From Verrucomicrobiota bacterium (lineage in GTDB: Bacteria; Verrucomicrobiota; Verrucomicrobiia; Opitutales; Opitutaceae): a DNA stretch of 45,683 nucleotides. The notes under the pieces were generated by a model. That model was not told the origin of the DNA, did not search any database, and was given only the letters and a program-made list of their open reading frames with translations. Positions 18,043 through 26,156 of this stretch are shown piece by piece (the first letter of the stretch is position 1; every line of letters begins with the position of its first letter). The DNA lies in contig CAUJJL010000107.1 in NCBI GenBank assembly GCA_963205455.1, forward strand, positions 1-45,683, read 5' to 3'. A program made the translations under genes and the position numbers.

Positions 18043-20008
18043 GGCTTTCGGGCTTCTCCGTTCCGGGGGAGCGCTGGCCACCGTGAGCGAAGAGCCAGCT
18101 TGCTGATTGGTAGTAGGCAATGGCGTCATCCACGAGGGATGGATCTGTCGGCTTGGGCTCACTCGTCTGGTGAACAGCGTCGTACTTGAGGGCGACCGAC
18201 TGGCGCACGGGTTTAAGCACCGTGAGCGTGGCGTCCTTGAAATAGCCGAGCTTCTGGTAGTTGCCAAGAAGGGCCCGCCCCGTTTCGCCGTCGGGCAGAT
18301 CCAGTACATTCCAACCATAGAAGCGGCTCGGATAGGACCACCCGAGGAGGGCGAGGAGGGTGGGTGCGTAGTCTATCTGACTCGTGATCCGCTTCACGAC
18401 TCCGGGTGTAATCTGACCGCCCGGTGCAAAGATCATCAGTGGGATGTGATAATTCTGCACGGGTAATTCGGCCTTGCCAGCGCTTGAGGCGCAATGATCT
18501 GCCACAATGACAAAGACGGTGTTCCTGTACCAGGGTTTCGACTCACAGTCGCGCAGCAGTTTCGCAATCGCGTAGTCGGTGTACTTCACTGCCCCGGACC
18601 TTCCCGAAGTCTTTGACGGCAGATCGATGCGTCCGTCGGGAAACGTATAGGGGCGGTGATTGGACGTGGTCATCACGAATTGGAAGAAGGGCTTTCCCTC
18701 CTTGAAACTTCGATCGGCGTTCGTGATTGCCCAGCGGAAGGCGTCTTCGTCGCATGCGCCCCAGACGTTGGCGAAAGTGATTTCGCCGCCCGGCACGGAG
18801 TTGCGATCCGTGATTTCGTAGCCGTTGTGCCCGAAAAAGTAGTTCATGTTGTCGAAATAGCCGAACCCTCCGTAGATGAACTGGGTGCTGTAGCCCTTTT
18901 CTCTAAAGATGGACCCGAGAGTGAAGAGATCCTCGTTACCGGGTCGCTTGATCAACGAGCGCCCGGGCGTGGGCGGCACGGACAGGGTGAGAGCCTCCAT
19001 GCCGCGGTCGGTCCTGTTTCCCGTGGCGTAGCATTCGTCGAATACGAGCGCTCTTGGAACAAGTGCATCGAGGTTCGGTGTGATGTTTTCACGGCTGCCG
19101 TAGCGCGCCATGAAGCTTGCGCTCAGGCTCTCTACCGTGATCTGGATGACATTGAGTTTTTTCTCGGGGCCGCGGTTCGAGACGTAGCGCAGCAGGTCCT
19201 CCTCGTTGGAACCGGCGAAGCGTGATCCGTCCTTTGCAAGGATCTTCCGTACCCGGTGGAATGCGGCCGTGCGAGGCATGGTCGGGTAGAATTGTTCATA
19301 GTCGAGCCGGTTTGCTCGAAACGCCGCGAACAACGACCAGAGCCCGCTCTTTGCCAGTTCCCGATTGTAGTTGTTTGAAAAATTCGGAAGCGCGTTTTCG
19401 CTGAGGACAATTCCGAAGAGGAGGCACACAACCGACGCCATTGCAGCCGTCTTCCACCGCCGTCCGGCCGGTTCGTCTGCATTATCCAGCCACTGCTTCA
19501 TCCATCCGAGACGGACAACGGCAAGATGGATCAATGCGGCGCCCACGCCGATTCCGAAGAGGATCCACGGCATGGGATAGGATTCACGAATGTTTCCGAT
19601 GACTTCGGTCGTGTAGACAAGGTAGTCGACCGCGATGAAATTGAAGCGGACGCCAAACTCCTCCCAAAACACCCATTCGGCCGTCGCGCCAAAAAGCAGG
19701 AGGAAACCGATGACAAACACCGCGACGTGCGAAGCGATGCGCGCCCAGGTGTGAGAGAAGAAGCGCCGCGGCAGGGACGCCAGCAGAAGCAGGAGAGGAA
19801 TCGACCACCAGGCGGCACTTCCGACGTCAAAGAGTTCACCCAGAAGAAATGAAGCGACGAGGCTGTAATCCCATGAAACCTCGCCTGCGGATTTCACGAG
19901 GAGAGCAGTCCGCACGATGAGCCCGATGAAAAGTGCGATACTGACTGCAATGAAAGCGAGGCCGCACCGGCGCCTCAGGCATGAGGAGATCCAGGCGGGC
20001 GTCTTCAT
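18023..20008 (-). CDS. LtaS/sulfatase-fold phosphoglycerol- or phosphoethanolamine-type transferase
   Basis: A 661-residue protein with about five N-terminal membrane spans (residues 15-190) and a periplasmic alkaline-phosphatase-superfamily domain (about 285-600). Catalytic features are TVESLSASFM (metal-ligand Glu 293), TGNRTDRGMEAL (nucleophile Thr 333), SNHRPYTFP, and VADHCAS (Asp 504, His 505). This layout matches lipoteichoic acid synthase and the OpgB-like enzymes that move phosphoglycerol from phosphatidylglycerol onto an acceptor. Gram-negative relatives decorate periplasmic glucans or envelope glycans. The acceptor here is unknown. It is translated into the overlapping PAP2 gene. 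Upstream lies a 405-bp intergenic region shared with the two-component system. Confidence 0.85.
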   Translation of the reverse strand: MKTPAWISSCLRRRCGLAFIAVSIALFIGLIVRTALLVKSAGEVSWDYSLVASFLLGELFDVGSAAWWSIPLLLLLASLPRRFFSHTWARIASHVAVFVIGFLLLFGATAEWVFWEEFGVRFNFIAVDYLVYTTEVIGNIRESYPMPWILFGIGVGAALIHLAVVRLGWMKQWLDNADEPAGRRWKTAAMASVVCLLFGIVLSENALPNFSNNYNRELAKSGLWSLFAAFRANRLDYEQFYPTMPRTAAFHRVRKILAKDGSRFAGSNEEDLLRYVSNRGPEKKLNVIQITVESLSASFMARYGSRENITPNLDALVPRALVFDECYATGNRTDRGMEALTLSVPPTPGRSLIKRPGNEDLFTLGSIFREKGYSTQFIYGGFGYFDNMNYFFGHNGYEITDRNSVPGGEITFANVWGACDEDAFRWAITNADRSFKEGKPFFQFVMTTSNHRPYTFPDGRIDLPSKTSGRSGAVKYTDYAIAKLLRDCESKPWYRNTVFVIVADHCASSAGKAELPVQNYHIPLMIFAPGGQITPGVVKRITSQIDYAPTLLALLGWSYPSRFYGWNVLDLPDGETGRALLGNYQKLGYFKDATLTVLKPVRQSVALKYDAVHQTSEPKPTDPSLVDDAIAYYQSASWLFAHGGQRSPGTEKPESHVALRN

Positions 20009-20413
20009 GGCGCAGTGGCGAAGGCTCTTGTGATACGCCTCCGCATAGCGGACACACGGGGCGGCGTCGCTGATGCGCGCTTGCCGGGAGCAGAATGATA
20101 AAAGGGGAATCTCCCTTCCTTCAGGAGGCCGGAGTCGGAGATCTCACCGTTTTTCGTGATACGTGTGGATGGATACACATCCCGTAGGATCGCTATCCGC
20201 CCCAGATGTTTGATACATTACAAAACCGTAATGCATTGGTCATCGTCCCGTAACACTTGCCTGCAAGACATGGGCGGGAGGGGAAACGATTGGGAACGCG
20301 CGGCAAGTGGCATGCGTTCCGCGGGAGCGTTTGCCGTTGCGAAGGATTGCAGATGGAATTCCCTCTTGATCGATCTGAAGATGCGGCACCCGTCGAATTC
20401 CTGACCCGTTCCC
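20009..20413. other. Intergenic region between divergent LtaS-like and two-component genes
   Basis: This 405-bp stretch separates two divergent operons and must hold both promoters. Seen in it are the 11-bp-spaced repeats at 20226-20254 (separate entry), an inverted repeat CATTAC (20216-20221) with GTAATG (20228-20233), and a short GGAT/ATCC hairpin near 20187-20198. A weak open frame at 20156-20404 lacks any protein-like signature and is not called. No RNA gene was recognised. Confidence 0.6.
20226..20254. promoter_or_regulatory. Candidate OmpR-family regulator binding repeats
   Basis: Three heptamers CCGTAAT (20226), TGGTCAT (20237) and CCGTAAC (20248) are spaced exactly 11 bp apart. This is the geometry of direct-repeat sites bound by OmpR/PhoB-family dimers. 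They lie about 160-190 bp upstream of the response-regulator gene and could mediate autoregulation or control of the divergent LtaS-like gene. The assignment is by pattern only. Confidence 0.45.
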
Positions 20414-21088
20414 ATGCGTATCTTGGTTGTTGACGACGAGAAAAAAGTGGCGGCCATGATCAAGGCCGGCCTGGAGGAACGCGGCTACGCGGCTGAGGTG
20501 TGTCATGATGGCGACACAGCCGTGACCCTTGTAAAGAGAGGAGGCTTCGATGCCGTGATTCTCGACATCATGATACCGGGTCGTGATGGGCTCAGCGTGC
20601 TGCGGAAGCTGCGAGAGGAAGGTCACACGATTTCTGTCCTTCTTCTGACTGCCAGGGGCGATCTCGATGAACGCGTTGAGGGCCTCAATCTCGGTGCAGA
20701 CGACTATTTGGGAAAGCCCTTTTCCATGACCGAGCTTTTCGCGCGGTTGAATGCCGTGTTGCGCCGGCGCACGGGCGTGGGCCTCAGCCTGCAGCGTTGC
20801 GGGAATCTCACCTTGAATCTCATGACACGCGAGGTTCAGCGGGAAGGCGCGCGGATTGAGCTGACGTCGAGGGAATTTGCGCTGCTGGAATGCCTGCTGC
20901 GCACGCCCGGCAAGGTCGTGAGTCGTGTGGAGCTCAGCCAGGATGTCTGGGGGCATCAATTCGATCCTGGCACCAATTTTGTCGACGTGGCCATGCAGCG
21001 GTTGCGTCGCAAGGTCGATGATCCGTTTCCTGAAAAGCTGATCCAGACCCACCGGGGAATCGGCTACTCAATGAGGCCTGACGAATGA
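20414..21088 (+). CDS. OmpR/PhoB-family response regulator
   Basis: A 224-residue regulator. The receiver domain covers residues 1-115, with the acidic pair VDDE (Asp 7, Asp 8), phospho-acceptor Asp 51 in VILDIMIPG, the conserved Thr in LLLTARG, and Lys in LGKPFS. The C-terminal winged helix (about 130-220) shows ELTSREFALLECLLRTPGKVVSR, then VDVAMQRLRRKVD and THRGIGYSM. It resembles CusR/CopR-type and QseB-type regulators; the stimulus is not evident. Its TGA overlaps the kinase ATG by 4 bp. Confidence 0.95.
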   Translation: MRILVVDDEKKVAAMIKAGLEERGYAAEVCHDGDTAVTLVKRGGFDAVILDIMIPGRDGLSVLRKLREEGHTISVLLLTARGDLDERVEGLNLGADDYLGKPFSMTELFARLNAVLRRRTGVGLSLQRCGNLTLNLMTREVQREGARIELTSREFALLECLLRTPGKVVSRVELSQDVWGHQFDPGTNFVDVAMQRLRRKVDDPFPEKLIQTHRGIGYSMRPDE

Positions 21089-22452
21089 AGGCTCTTCCGA
21101 TCCGCTGGAAATTCGCTGCCTGGATGACAGGACTGACGACTTTCATTCTGCTCGTCTATTCAGGGTCCACCCTGGTCAACTTCTACCAGGAGCAGATTGA
21201 AGCGGTTGATCTCGAAATCACAGCGGAAGGGCATCGCCTGCTGGGAATGAATGAGCTTTCGCGGATCGAAGCAGCGGCGCAGGAGGATGAATCCTATGCG
21301 GCCTGGCTTGCGCATGCTGTCTTTGATGAGTTTGGCAGGCTTCGGTTTCGCAGCGATCGTTTGACGGAGAAGACGGCGCGGCTCGCGCTCGTGAATGACC
21401 TGCCTCGCACAATTCGGGACGGGAAGGAACGCTGGAGGACAGCCGTGTTCGCGGATACGAAAACCTCGGTCGTGGTCGCCTACAATCTTGAGGAGGTCTG
21501 GGATATCCTCGCCGATCTCGTATTGGCGTATGTCCTGTCGCTGCCTGTCGCGATCGCGATTGTGGCTCTGAGCGGCATTTGGATTTCCGGACGTGCACTC
21601 CGTCCGCTGGGCCATCTCACGAATGCCGTGGAACGAGTCCGGGCAGAGCGCCTGGACGATCGCGTCCAGGTGCCCGCCGCGAAGGACGAATTGCAGCGCC
21701 TTACCCTGGTGTTCAATGCGATGCTTGGCCGCCTGCAAATGAGCTTTGAGCAGGCGCGGCGATTCGCAGCGGACGCCTCCCATGAACTGCGCACGCCGCT
21801 CACCATCCTGCGGGGCGAGGTTGAGAGCCTGATGCGCGCTCCGGGAATCACCCCTGACCACCAGAGAAGGCTCGTGAGCATTCAGGAGGAAATCGCGCGC
21901 CTCCATCATATCACCGACAACTTGCTGCTCCTTGCGCAATTCGACACCGGAGCGGCGCAGATTCCCGTGCGGGAGCTGGAGTTTTCGTCTCTTGTTGCTG
22001 AAGCCTGCGAGGACGTCGAAGCGCTTGCCGAAGGCCGACAAGTTCGGATTGAAAGGAAACTTGCGGAGAAGGTCCGGGTTGTCGGGGACCTGTCGCATAT
22101 CCGTCGTGTGGTCCTGAATCTTCTCGACAATGCCATCAAGTTCAACGTCCCCGGGGGCGTTGTTCGCTGTTCGCTTGTCGCCGCAAAGGGCAAGGCGATT
22201 TGCCGGATCGGCAATACGGGACCTGGGATTCAACCCGAGATGAGGTCACGGCTCTTTGAGCGATTTTTTCGCGCTGATCCCAGCAGAAGTGACGCCCGGC
22301 CTGGCCATGGACTGGGGCTCAGCCTCAGCCGCGAGATAGCACGCGCACTTGGCGGTGATTTGGAAGTGGATGCATCCGTTGCGGCAGATTGGACGGAGTT
22401 CGTGTTTTCGCTCCCGCTCGTGTCGAAGACTAGCGATTCCACTCCGTCCTGA
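21085..22452 (+). CDS. Two-component sensor histidine kinase with HAMP domain
   Basis: A 455-residue membrane kinase. The first span is at about residues 11-33, then a short periplasmic domain (about 35-140), the second span (about 145-172) and HAMP (GRALRPLGHLTNAVERV). The dimerisation helix carries the phospho-acceptor His 233 in SHELRTPLTIL. The ATPase domain shows the N box LLDNAIKFN, the G1 box NTGPGIQP, and the G2 box GHGLGLSLSREIA. It phosphorylates the response regulator encoded just upstream. The architecture resembles CusS-like heavy-metal sensors, but no metal-binding residues stand out in the periplasmic part. No efflux genes are adjacent, so the signal is unknown. Confidence 0.95.
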   Translation: MKALPIRWKFAAWMTGLTTFILLVYSGSTLVNFYQEQIEAVDLEITAEGHRLLGMNELSRIEAAAQEDESYAAWLAHAVFDEFGRLRFRSDRLTEKTARLALVNDLPRTIRDGKERWRTAVFADTKTSVVVAYNLEEVWDILADLVLAYVLSLPVAIAIVALSGIWISGRALRPLGHLTNAVERVRAERLDDRVQVPAAKDELQRLTLVFNAMLGRLQMSFEQARRFAADASHELRTPLTILRGEVESLMRAPGITPDHQRRLVSIQEEIARLHHITDNLLLLAQFDTGAAQIPVRELEFSSLVAEACEDVEALAEGRQVRIERKLAEKVRVVGDLSHIRRVVLNLLDNAIKFNVPGGVVRCSLVAAKGKAICRIGNTGPGIQPEMRSRLFERFFRADPSRSDARPGHGLGLSLSREIARALGGDLEVDASVAADWTEFVFSLPLVSKTSDSTPS

Positions 22453-22604
22453 TCAGGAGAGTCGCAGGTGCGCTCCGCATCGTTTGGGAGGTTTGCTGGC
22501 GCTGTAAGCTCTGCCGCGCTCCAGTTGCTGCGTTTTTCCGAGGTTTCAGGAGGAGGAATCGAGCCAGCCGTTGACGTGAGGACGGGGTGACCTAGCGTGG
22601 GCGG

Positions 22605-24734
22605 GTGCGTCTCGAAGATCTTTCCAGTTTGCAGCAACTGGTGCTGCCGGACCGGTGGCAGGCGGAGGCCATCCAGGCGCTGCGGTCGGGGAGGGACGTG
22701 ATCATCGATGCGCCGACGGGTGCAGGGAAGACCTACGTTTTCGAACGGTGGGCGGAGCAGACCAATTTCTCGCGACGTGCGCTTTTCACGGTTCCTACGC
22801 GGGCACTTGCCAATGACAAGTACGCCGAATGGCGTGAGCGCGGATGGCGCGTCGGCATCACAACCGGCGACCTTTCGATCGACGCCCAGGCCCCGCTGGT
22901 TGTCGCAACCCTTGAGGCCGTGCAGCATCGGGTGACGCCTGTGCGTCATGAGGGTGGAGGGGAGCACACATCGGAATTTCGACTGCTGGTCGTGGACGAA
23001 TACCAGTGGCTCGCGGACGAGTTTCGTGGATCCCATTACGAAGGCGTGCTGCTCGCAGCCGCGCCGGGATTGCAGCTGCTTCTCCTGTCGGGCGCCGTCG
23101 GTAATCCGGAGGACGTGGCAGCCTGGCTGAGACGGCTCGGGCGCGACGTTGTGGTTGTCCAGACGCGGCAGCGTCCGGTGCCGCTCGAGGAGATTGAGGC
23201 GGACGATCTCGTGCGCGGACTGCCGCGTACCGTCGAGGGATTTTGGTCGCGGCGCGTGGCGGGGGCCTTGCGCGAGGGGCTGGGTCCGGTGCTGGTTTTT
23301 GCGCCGCACCGTTCGGAAGTGGAACGGCTGGCGCGCCAGTTTGCACGGGAGCTTCCGCTGCCCGATCCGTTGATGCTGACGCAGGAGCAGGAAATCCTCT
23401 GCGGACCGGCGCTGACGAAGCTGCTGAAGGCCCGGGTAGGCTATCACCATAGCGGGCTTACCTATGCGCAGCGCGCGGGCGTCATTGAGCCGCTTGCGAA
23501 GGCAGGACAGTTGCGCGCGGTGGTGGCGACGCTCGGCCTGAGTGCGGGGATCAATTTTTCACTGCGCTCCGTGATGATCACCGCTGGAAGCTACCGTCAC
23601 GGCCAGCGCGAGCACGAGATAGAGCCGCATGAACTTCTGCAGATGGCGGGTCGCGCGGGGCGGCGCGGCCTGGATGAGACGGGCTTTGTGCTGGTCAGCA
23701 GTTCAACGCCGCGCCTGCGCCGTGCGGCGCAGATGCGACTGAAGCGGTCGGGACCGCTCCCGTGGGCCTTCTTCCTCCGGCAGCTTCGCGCAGGCGGGAG
23801 TGTGCGCAAGGTGGCGCTGTCGTCCGTCGGCCGGTTTTTCACGGATGAACCGATGATTCTCGGCATCGAACACACGGCCAGCCTCAGGCCGGGAAGTCTC
23901 CCCTGCGATCAGCGAACGGATACGGGTCGCGCGCGGCTCGTGCGCCGCGTGAAGAATCCGTTCCCTGCCTGCCGCGGTTGTGCGCATCGTGCGGAGTGTC
24001 TTGGATTTTCGCCGCAGCCGACCTTGGTCTGGCAGCTTCAGCGTGTGGGTGTGCTGGACCGGGAGCTCAGACTCACGGCGCGCGGGGAGATCGTATCCAA
24101 TTTCCTGGGGCCGGAGGGACTGGCGATTTCGGCTGCGCTGGAAGACCGCAGGTATCCGCTCGACGCGATCATCTTCGACATTGCGAACATCACCGCGGGC
24201 GAGCGTTTTTCAGGGACCAATCCGCGCGTGCTGGGGCGGCTCTCGGCAGTCTGCGAGAAGGCCTATCATCGTCTCACCGTGGAAGGCTACCTGGAGAATG
24301 GCATTCCACCCCAGTATGGTTTTGGCGCTGCGGATGTGGTGAAGGCTCGTGTGGAGGGCGAGCGACTGAAAACGCTTGCGGATGCGCAGGAGACTGCAGG
24401 CCGCGGTGACATCGACCGACTGATGACGGAGTGGCGATCGTTGCTTCGTCAGATGATTGCGGCACCGCCGATCAGTGAGCACGCGATCCAGCGCAGTGCG
24501 CGTACGTCCCGGGTGGTTGGAGAAAATGCGGCTCTTTTTCTTGCAGAGCGGTGGGACAACCTTCGGTCGCTGGCACACGCCCGTCTCTCGGATCTCCGTG
24601 CATCAACCCTGCCGGAACTCCCGGGTCTCACGGCGGAGCAGCGACGCCCGATCAATCATCGCTTTTACTCCCGTGGGGCGGGGCAGGTGGGGGACGCGCG
24701 CCCGTTCAGGTCGGTTGCTTCGGTTCGCGGATGA
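22605..24734 (+). CDS. Ski2/Mtr4-like superfamily 2 helicase with Cys cluster
   Basis: A 709-residue SF2 helicase. Walker A is APTGAGKT (36-43, Lys 42), and the Walker B box is DEYQ (131-134) in place of DExH. Motif III is LLLSGAVG, and later motifs include FAPHRSEVERLA, GYHHSGLTYAQRAGVIE, VVATLGLSAGINF and QMAGRAGRRGLDETG. The last two are typical of the Ski2-like group. After the RecA domains, Cys 434, 456, 459 and 465 form C-x21-C-x2-C-x5-C, which could bind zinc or an iron-sulfur cluster. The start is a GTG at 22605, which gives a compact N-terminus; no good ATG is nearby. RNA or DNA unwinding is expected; the cellular role is unknown. Confidence 0.88.
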   Translation: MRLEDLSSLQQLVLPDRWQAEAIQALRSGRDVIIDAPTGAGKTYVFERWAEQTNFSRRALFTVPTRALANDKYAEWRERGWRVGITTGDLSIDAQAPLVVATLEAVQHRVTPVRHEGGGEHTSEFRLLVVDEYQWLADEFRGSHYEGVLLAAAPGLQLLLLSGAVGNPEDVAAWLRRLGRDVVVVQTRQRPVPLEEIEADDLVRGLPRTVEGFWSRRVAGALREGLGPVLVFAPHRSEVERLARQFARELPLPDPLMLTQEQEILCGPALTKLLKARVGYHHSGLTYAQRAGVIEPLAKAGQLRAVVATLGLSAGINFSLRSVMITAGSYRHGQREHEIEPHELLQMAGRAGRRGLDETGFVLVSSSTPRLRRAAQMRLKRSGPLPWAFFLRQLRAGGSVRKVALSSVGRFFTDEPMILGIEHTASLRPGSLPCDQRTDTGRARLVRRVKNPFPACRGCAHRAECLGFSPQPTLVWQLQRVGVLDRELRLTARGEIVSNFLGPEGLAISAALEDRRYPLDAIIFDIANITAGERFSGTNPRVLGRLSAVCEKAYHRLTVEGYLENGIPPQYGFGAADVVKARVEGERLKTLADAQETAGRGDIDRLMTEWRSLLRQMIAAPPISEHAIQRSARTSRVVGENAALFLAERWDNLRSLAHARLSDLRASTLPELPGLTAEQRRPINHRFYSRGAGQVGDARPFRSVASVRG

Positions 24735-24778
24735 TTTAGGAATCCGGAATTCAACGGGAAGGGGACTGGCCGCGATTT

Positions 24779-24810
24779 CCTGCTGCGGCGAATCGCACTC
24801 TTGCAGCAGG
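24779..24810. terminator. Hairpin between convergent genes
   Basis: CCTGCTGC (24779-24786) pairs perfectly with GCAGCAGG (24803-24810) across a 16-nt loop. It lies between the converging helicase and methyltransferase-like genes. There is no T tract on either side, so termination is possible but not certain. Confidence 0.4.
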
Positions 24811-24839
24811 TGGGGACACGAGCATGCGCAGGTTTGTGC

Positions 24840-25712
24840 TCAGGACCAGCCCTGCGCGAAGAGGAACCACCGGTCACAGGTGAGCACAGCGGGTGGCCTT
24901 TGGTCAGACGTGTCGCTGAGGTAGGGGAGGGATTCGGAACGGGCAAAGTGTCGGGACAAGAGACGTTCCAGGTCCTCACGTGAGGAATCTCCGGAAATTT
25001 TTCCGCTCAGCATGATGCCCTGGGTTGTCACTCGGCGGAGTTCCGGGAGCCATTCCAGCAAGTCCTGAGGCGTTGTGTCGAAGCCGAGCGCATAGGCAAA
25101 ACCGTGATCCCGATACGATGTTGTGAATCCCCTCCTCGGCCGCGTGAAGGGAAGTCCCCGGGCCGCGAGGAATTCGCAGGCATCGGGACGGCCTTCAATG
25201 CCGTGCCAATGAATGCCGGATTTGCATAGGCTGTATCCGACATCGCCGCGCCCGCAGTTGAATTCCACGATGCGTTGGCGAGTGTCTGGCAGTATGCGCG
25301 TGATGATGCGGCACAAGGAGTCGTGAGAGGGATGACGTTGGACGACACGCGGAGTCGGAGGGCGCGGATCCCCATGCGTGACGAATTCGATGCTCCGTTC
25401 AAGTGTGCCCACCTGACGTGTGCCGTCGAAGAAGCGCAGTTCGAGTTGCGTCAGTGTCGGCTTGGGCGGCAGTTTTCCAGGGAATAGTCCGATTGCGAAA
25501 CCGGGTGTGATGGGGCGGGGAAGGGCCAGAGCAGCGGTCACGTCCTCGCGTGTGTGCCAGTGGCGTGTCGCTCCCGCGCGGTGTCCGTTGATCCACACTT
25601 CGACTGATGCAAGTTGGAGTGGCTCGGATGAACCCACGGCCCAGCCTTCCAGCAGGCATCCGTTGAGATCACAGGTTTGATTGACGGAAGGTGTATCCAG
25701 GCAAGCGCGCAC
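24840..25712 (-). CDS. Putative SAM-dependent methyltransferase-like protein, two domains
   Basis: A 290-residue soluble protein I cannot place in a named family. Residues about 12-115 look like a beta-rich domain (GCLLEGWAVGSSEPL, VEVWINGHRAGATRHW), similar to N-terminal domains found on some glycan-related proteins. Residues about 145-285 resemble a class I methyltransferase: VEFNCGRGDVGYSL is a degenerate motif I (Asn-Cys-Gly-x-Gly), HGIEGRPDACEFLAARG fits the acidic end of strand 2, and FAYALGFDTTPQDLLEWLPELRRV follows the motif-IV region pattern. Key Gly residues are only partly kept, so activity is uncertain. It is divergent from the dcw cluster and convergent with the helicase. Confidence 0.6.
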   Translation of the reverse strand: MRACLDTPSVNQTCDLNGCLLEGWAVGSSEPLQLASVEVWINGHRAGATRHWHTREDVTAALALPRPITPGFAIGLFPGKLPPKPTLTQLELRFFDGTRQVGTLERSIEFVTHGDPRPPTPRVVQRHPSHDSLCRIITRILPDTRQRIVEFNCGRGDVGYSLCKSGIHWHGIEGRPDACEFLAARGLPFTRPRRGFTTSYRDHGFAYALGFDTTPQDLLEWLPELRRVTTQGIMLSGKISGDSSREDLERLLSRHFARSESLPYLSDTSDQRPPAVLTCDRWFLFAQGWS

Positions 25713-25961
25713 AACTCATTTGACGGGTTATGGCTGTGTGCCGCCGAGTGCAAAGTGGGAAATACGACTGCAGGTCAACACAACCCCAAGGAGCGCAGCA
25801 AATGGACTGCCCCTACCGATGAGCTGCGATGGCTGTCGAAAATGTACGGCATTTTCCGAAATTTGCAGCAGGTCTTGGGATTCATTCTGTGAAGAACTCA
25901 AAAACGTGTAAAAATCCGATGCTGAGTACGAACTCGGTGTTTGAAATTTCATTGTATCATA

Positions 25962-25982
25962 ATATATTGATAAACAATATAT
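25962..25982. repeat. AT-rich inverted repeat
   Basis: ATATATTG (25962-25969) and CAATATAT (25975-25982) form a perfect 8-bp inverted repeat with a 5-bp spacer (ATAAA). In the AT-rich upstream region of mraZ it could be a regulator site or part of a promoter melting region. Confidence 0.5.
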
Positions 25983-25986
25983 AAAG

Positions 25987-26038
25987 AGCGCCTTGAGCCC
26001 TGTTATGAGGGAGCTTGAAAGCGATTCCGTGAGGCGCT
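25987..26038 (+). promoter_or_regulatory. Possible structured leader upstream of mraZ
   Basis: AGCGCCT (25987-25993) pairs with AGGCGCT (26032-26038). Inside it, CCCT and AGGG flank GTTATG as an inner stem. The 3' arm is followed by TTCT, a poor terminator tail. If transcribed, this would form a branched or long hairpin in the mraZ leader. Confidence 0.35.
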
Positions 26039-26098
26039 TTCTGCCTGTGAATATCGTGTCAGTAAAAACCCCGTAAACGCAGCTCTCTTTCCTTGACC

Positions 26099-26138
26099 AA
26101 AGTGGTAGAAAATGGGGATAAATGTGACGAAGTGGAGG
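26099..26138 (+). promoter_or_regulatory. mraZ operator: MraZ-type operator, four 10-bp repeats
   Basis: Four tandem decamers follow one another without gaps: AAAGTGGTAG, AAAATGGGGA, TAAATGTGAC and GAAGTGGAGG. They share an AAnTGnG core with 10-bp phase. Known MraZ operators are TGGGN-type repeats with 5-bp spacers, or AAAGTG-type decamers in mollicutes, ahead of mraZ. The array ends 18 bp before the mraZ ATG, which implies direct autorepression of the dcw cluster. Confidence 0.75.
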
Positions 26139-26156
26139 ACAGCTGTCGCTCCCACC

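Larger units (their letters stand above)
25713..26156. other. AT-rich intergenic leader region of the dcw cluster
   Basis: This 444-bp gene-free stretch is markedly more AT-rich in its middle part than the surrounding DNA. It separates the divergent methyltransferase-like gene and mraZ. It contains an AT inverted repeat (25962-25982), a nested inverted repeat able to form a long hairpin (25987-26038), and four 10-bp MraZ-type boxes (26099-26138). A sigma70-type promoter is plausible around TTGAAA (25941) to TAATAT, but their spacing of 13 bp is too short, so I do not call one. No small gene was convincing. Confidence 0.65.

Noticed and set aside
20156..20404. 82-codon frame upstream of the response regulator
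   Set aside because: No signal, domain or ribosome-binding site; it overlaps the likely regulatory region.
21160..23450. Two long minus-strand open frames opposite the histidine kinase and helicase
   Set aside because: They mirror strongly conserved genes, are rich in Arg/His/Pro/Gln and show no motifs.
25941..25966. TTGAAA ... TAATAT as a sigma70 promoter for mraZ
   Set aside because: The spacer is 13 bp, too short for a normal promoter; other pairings were no better.
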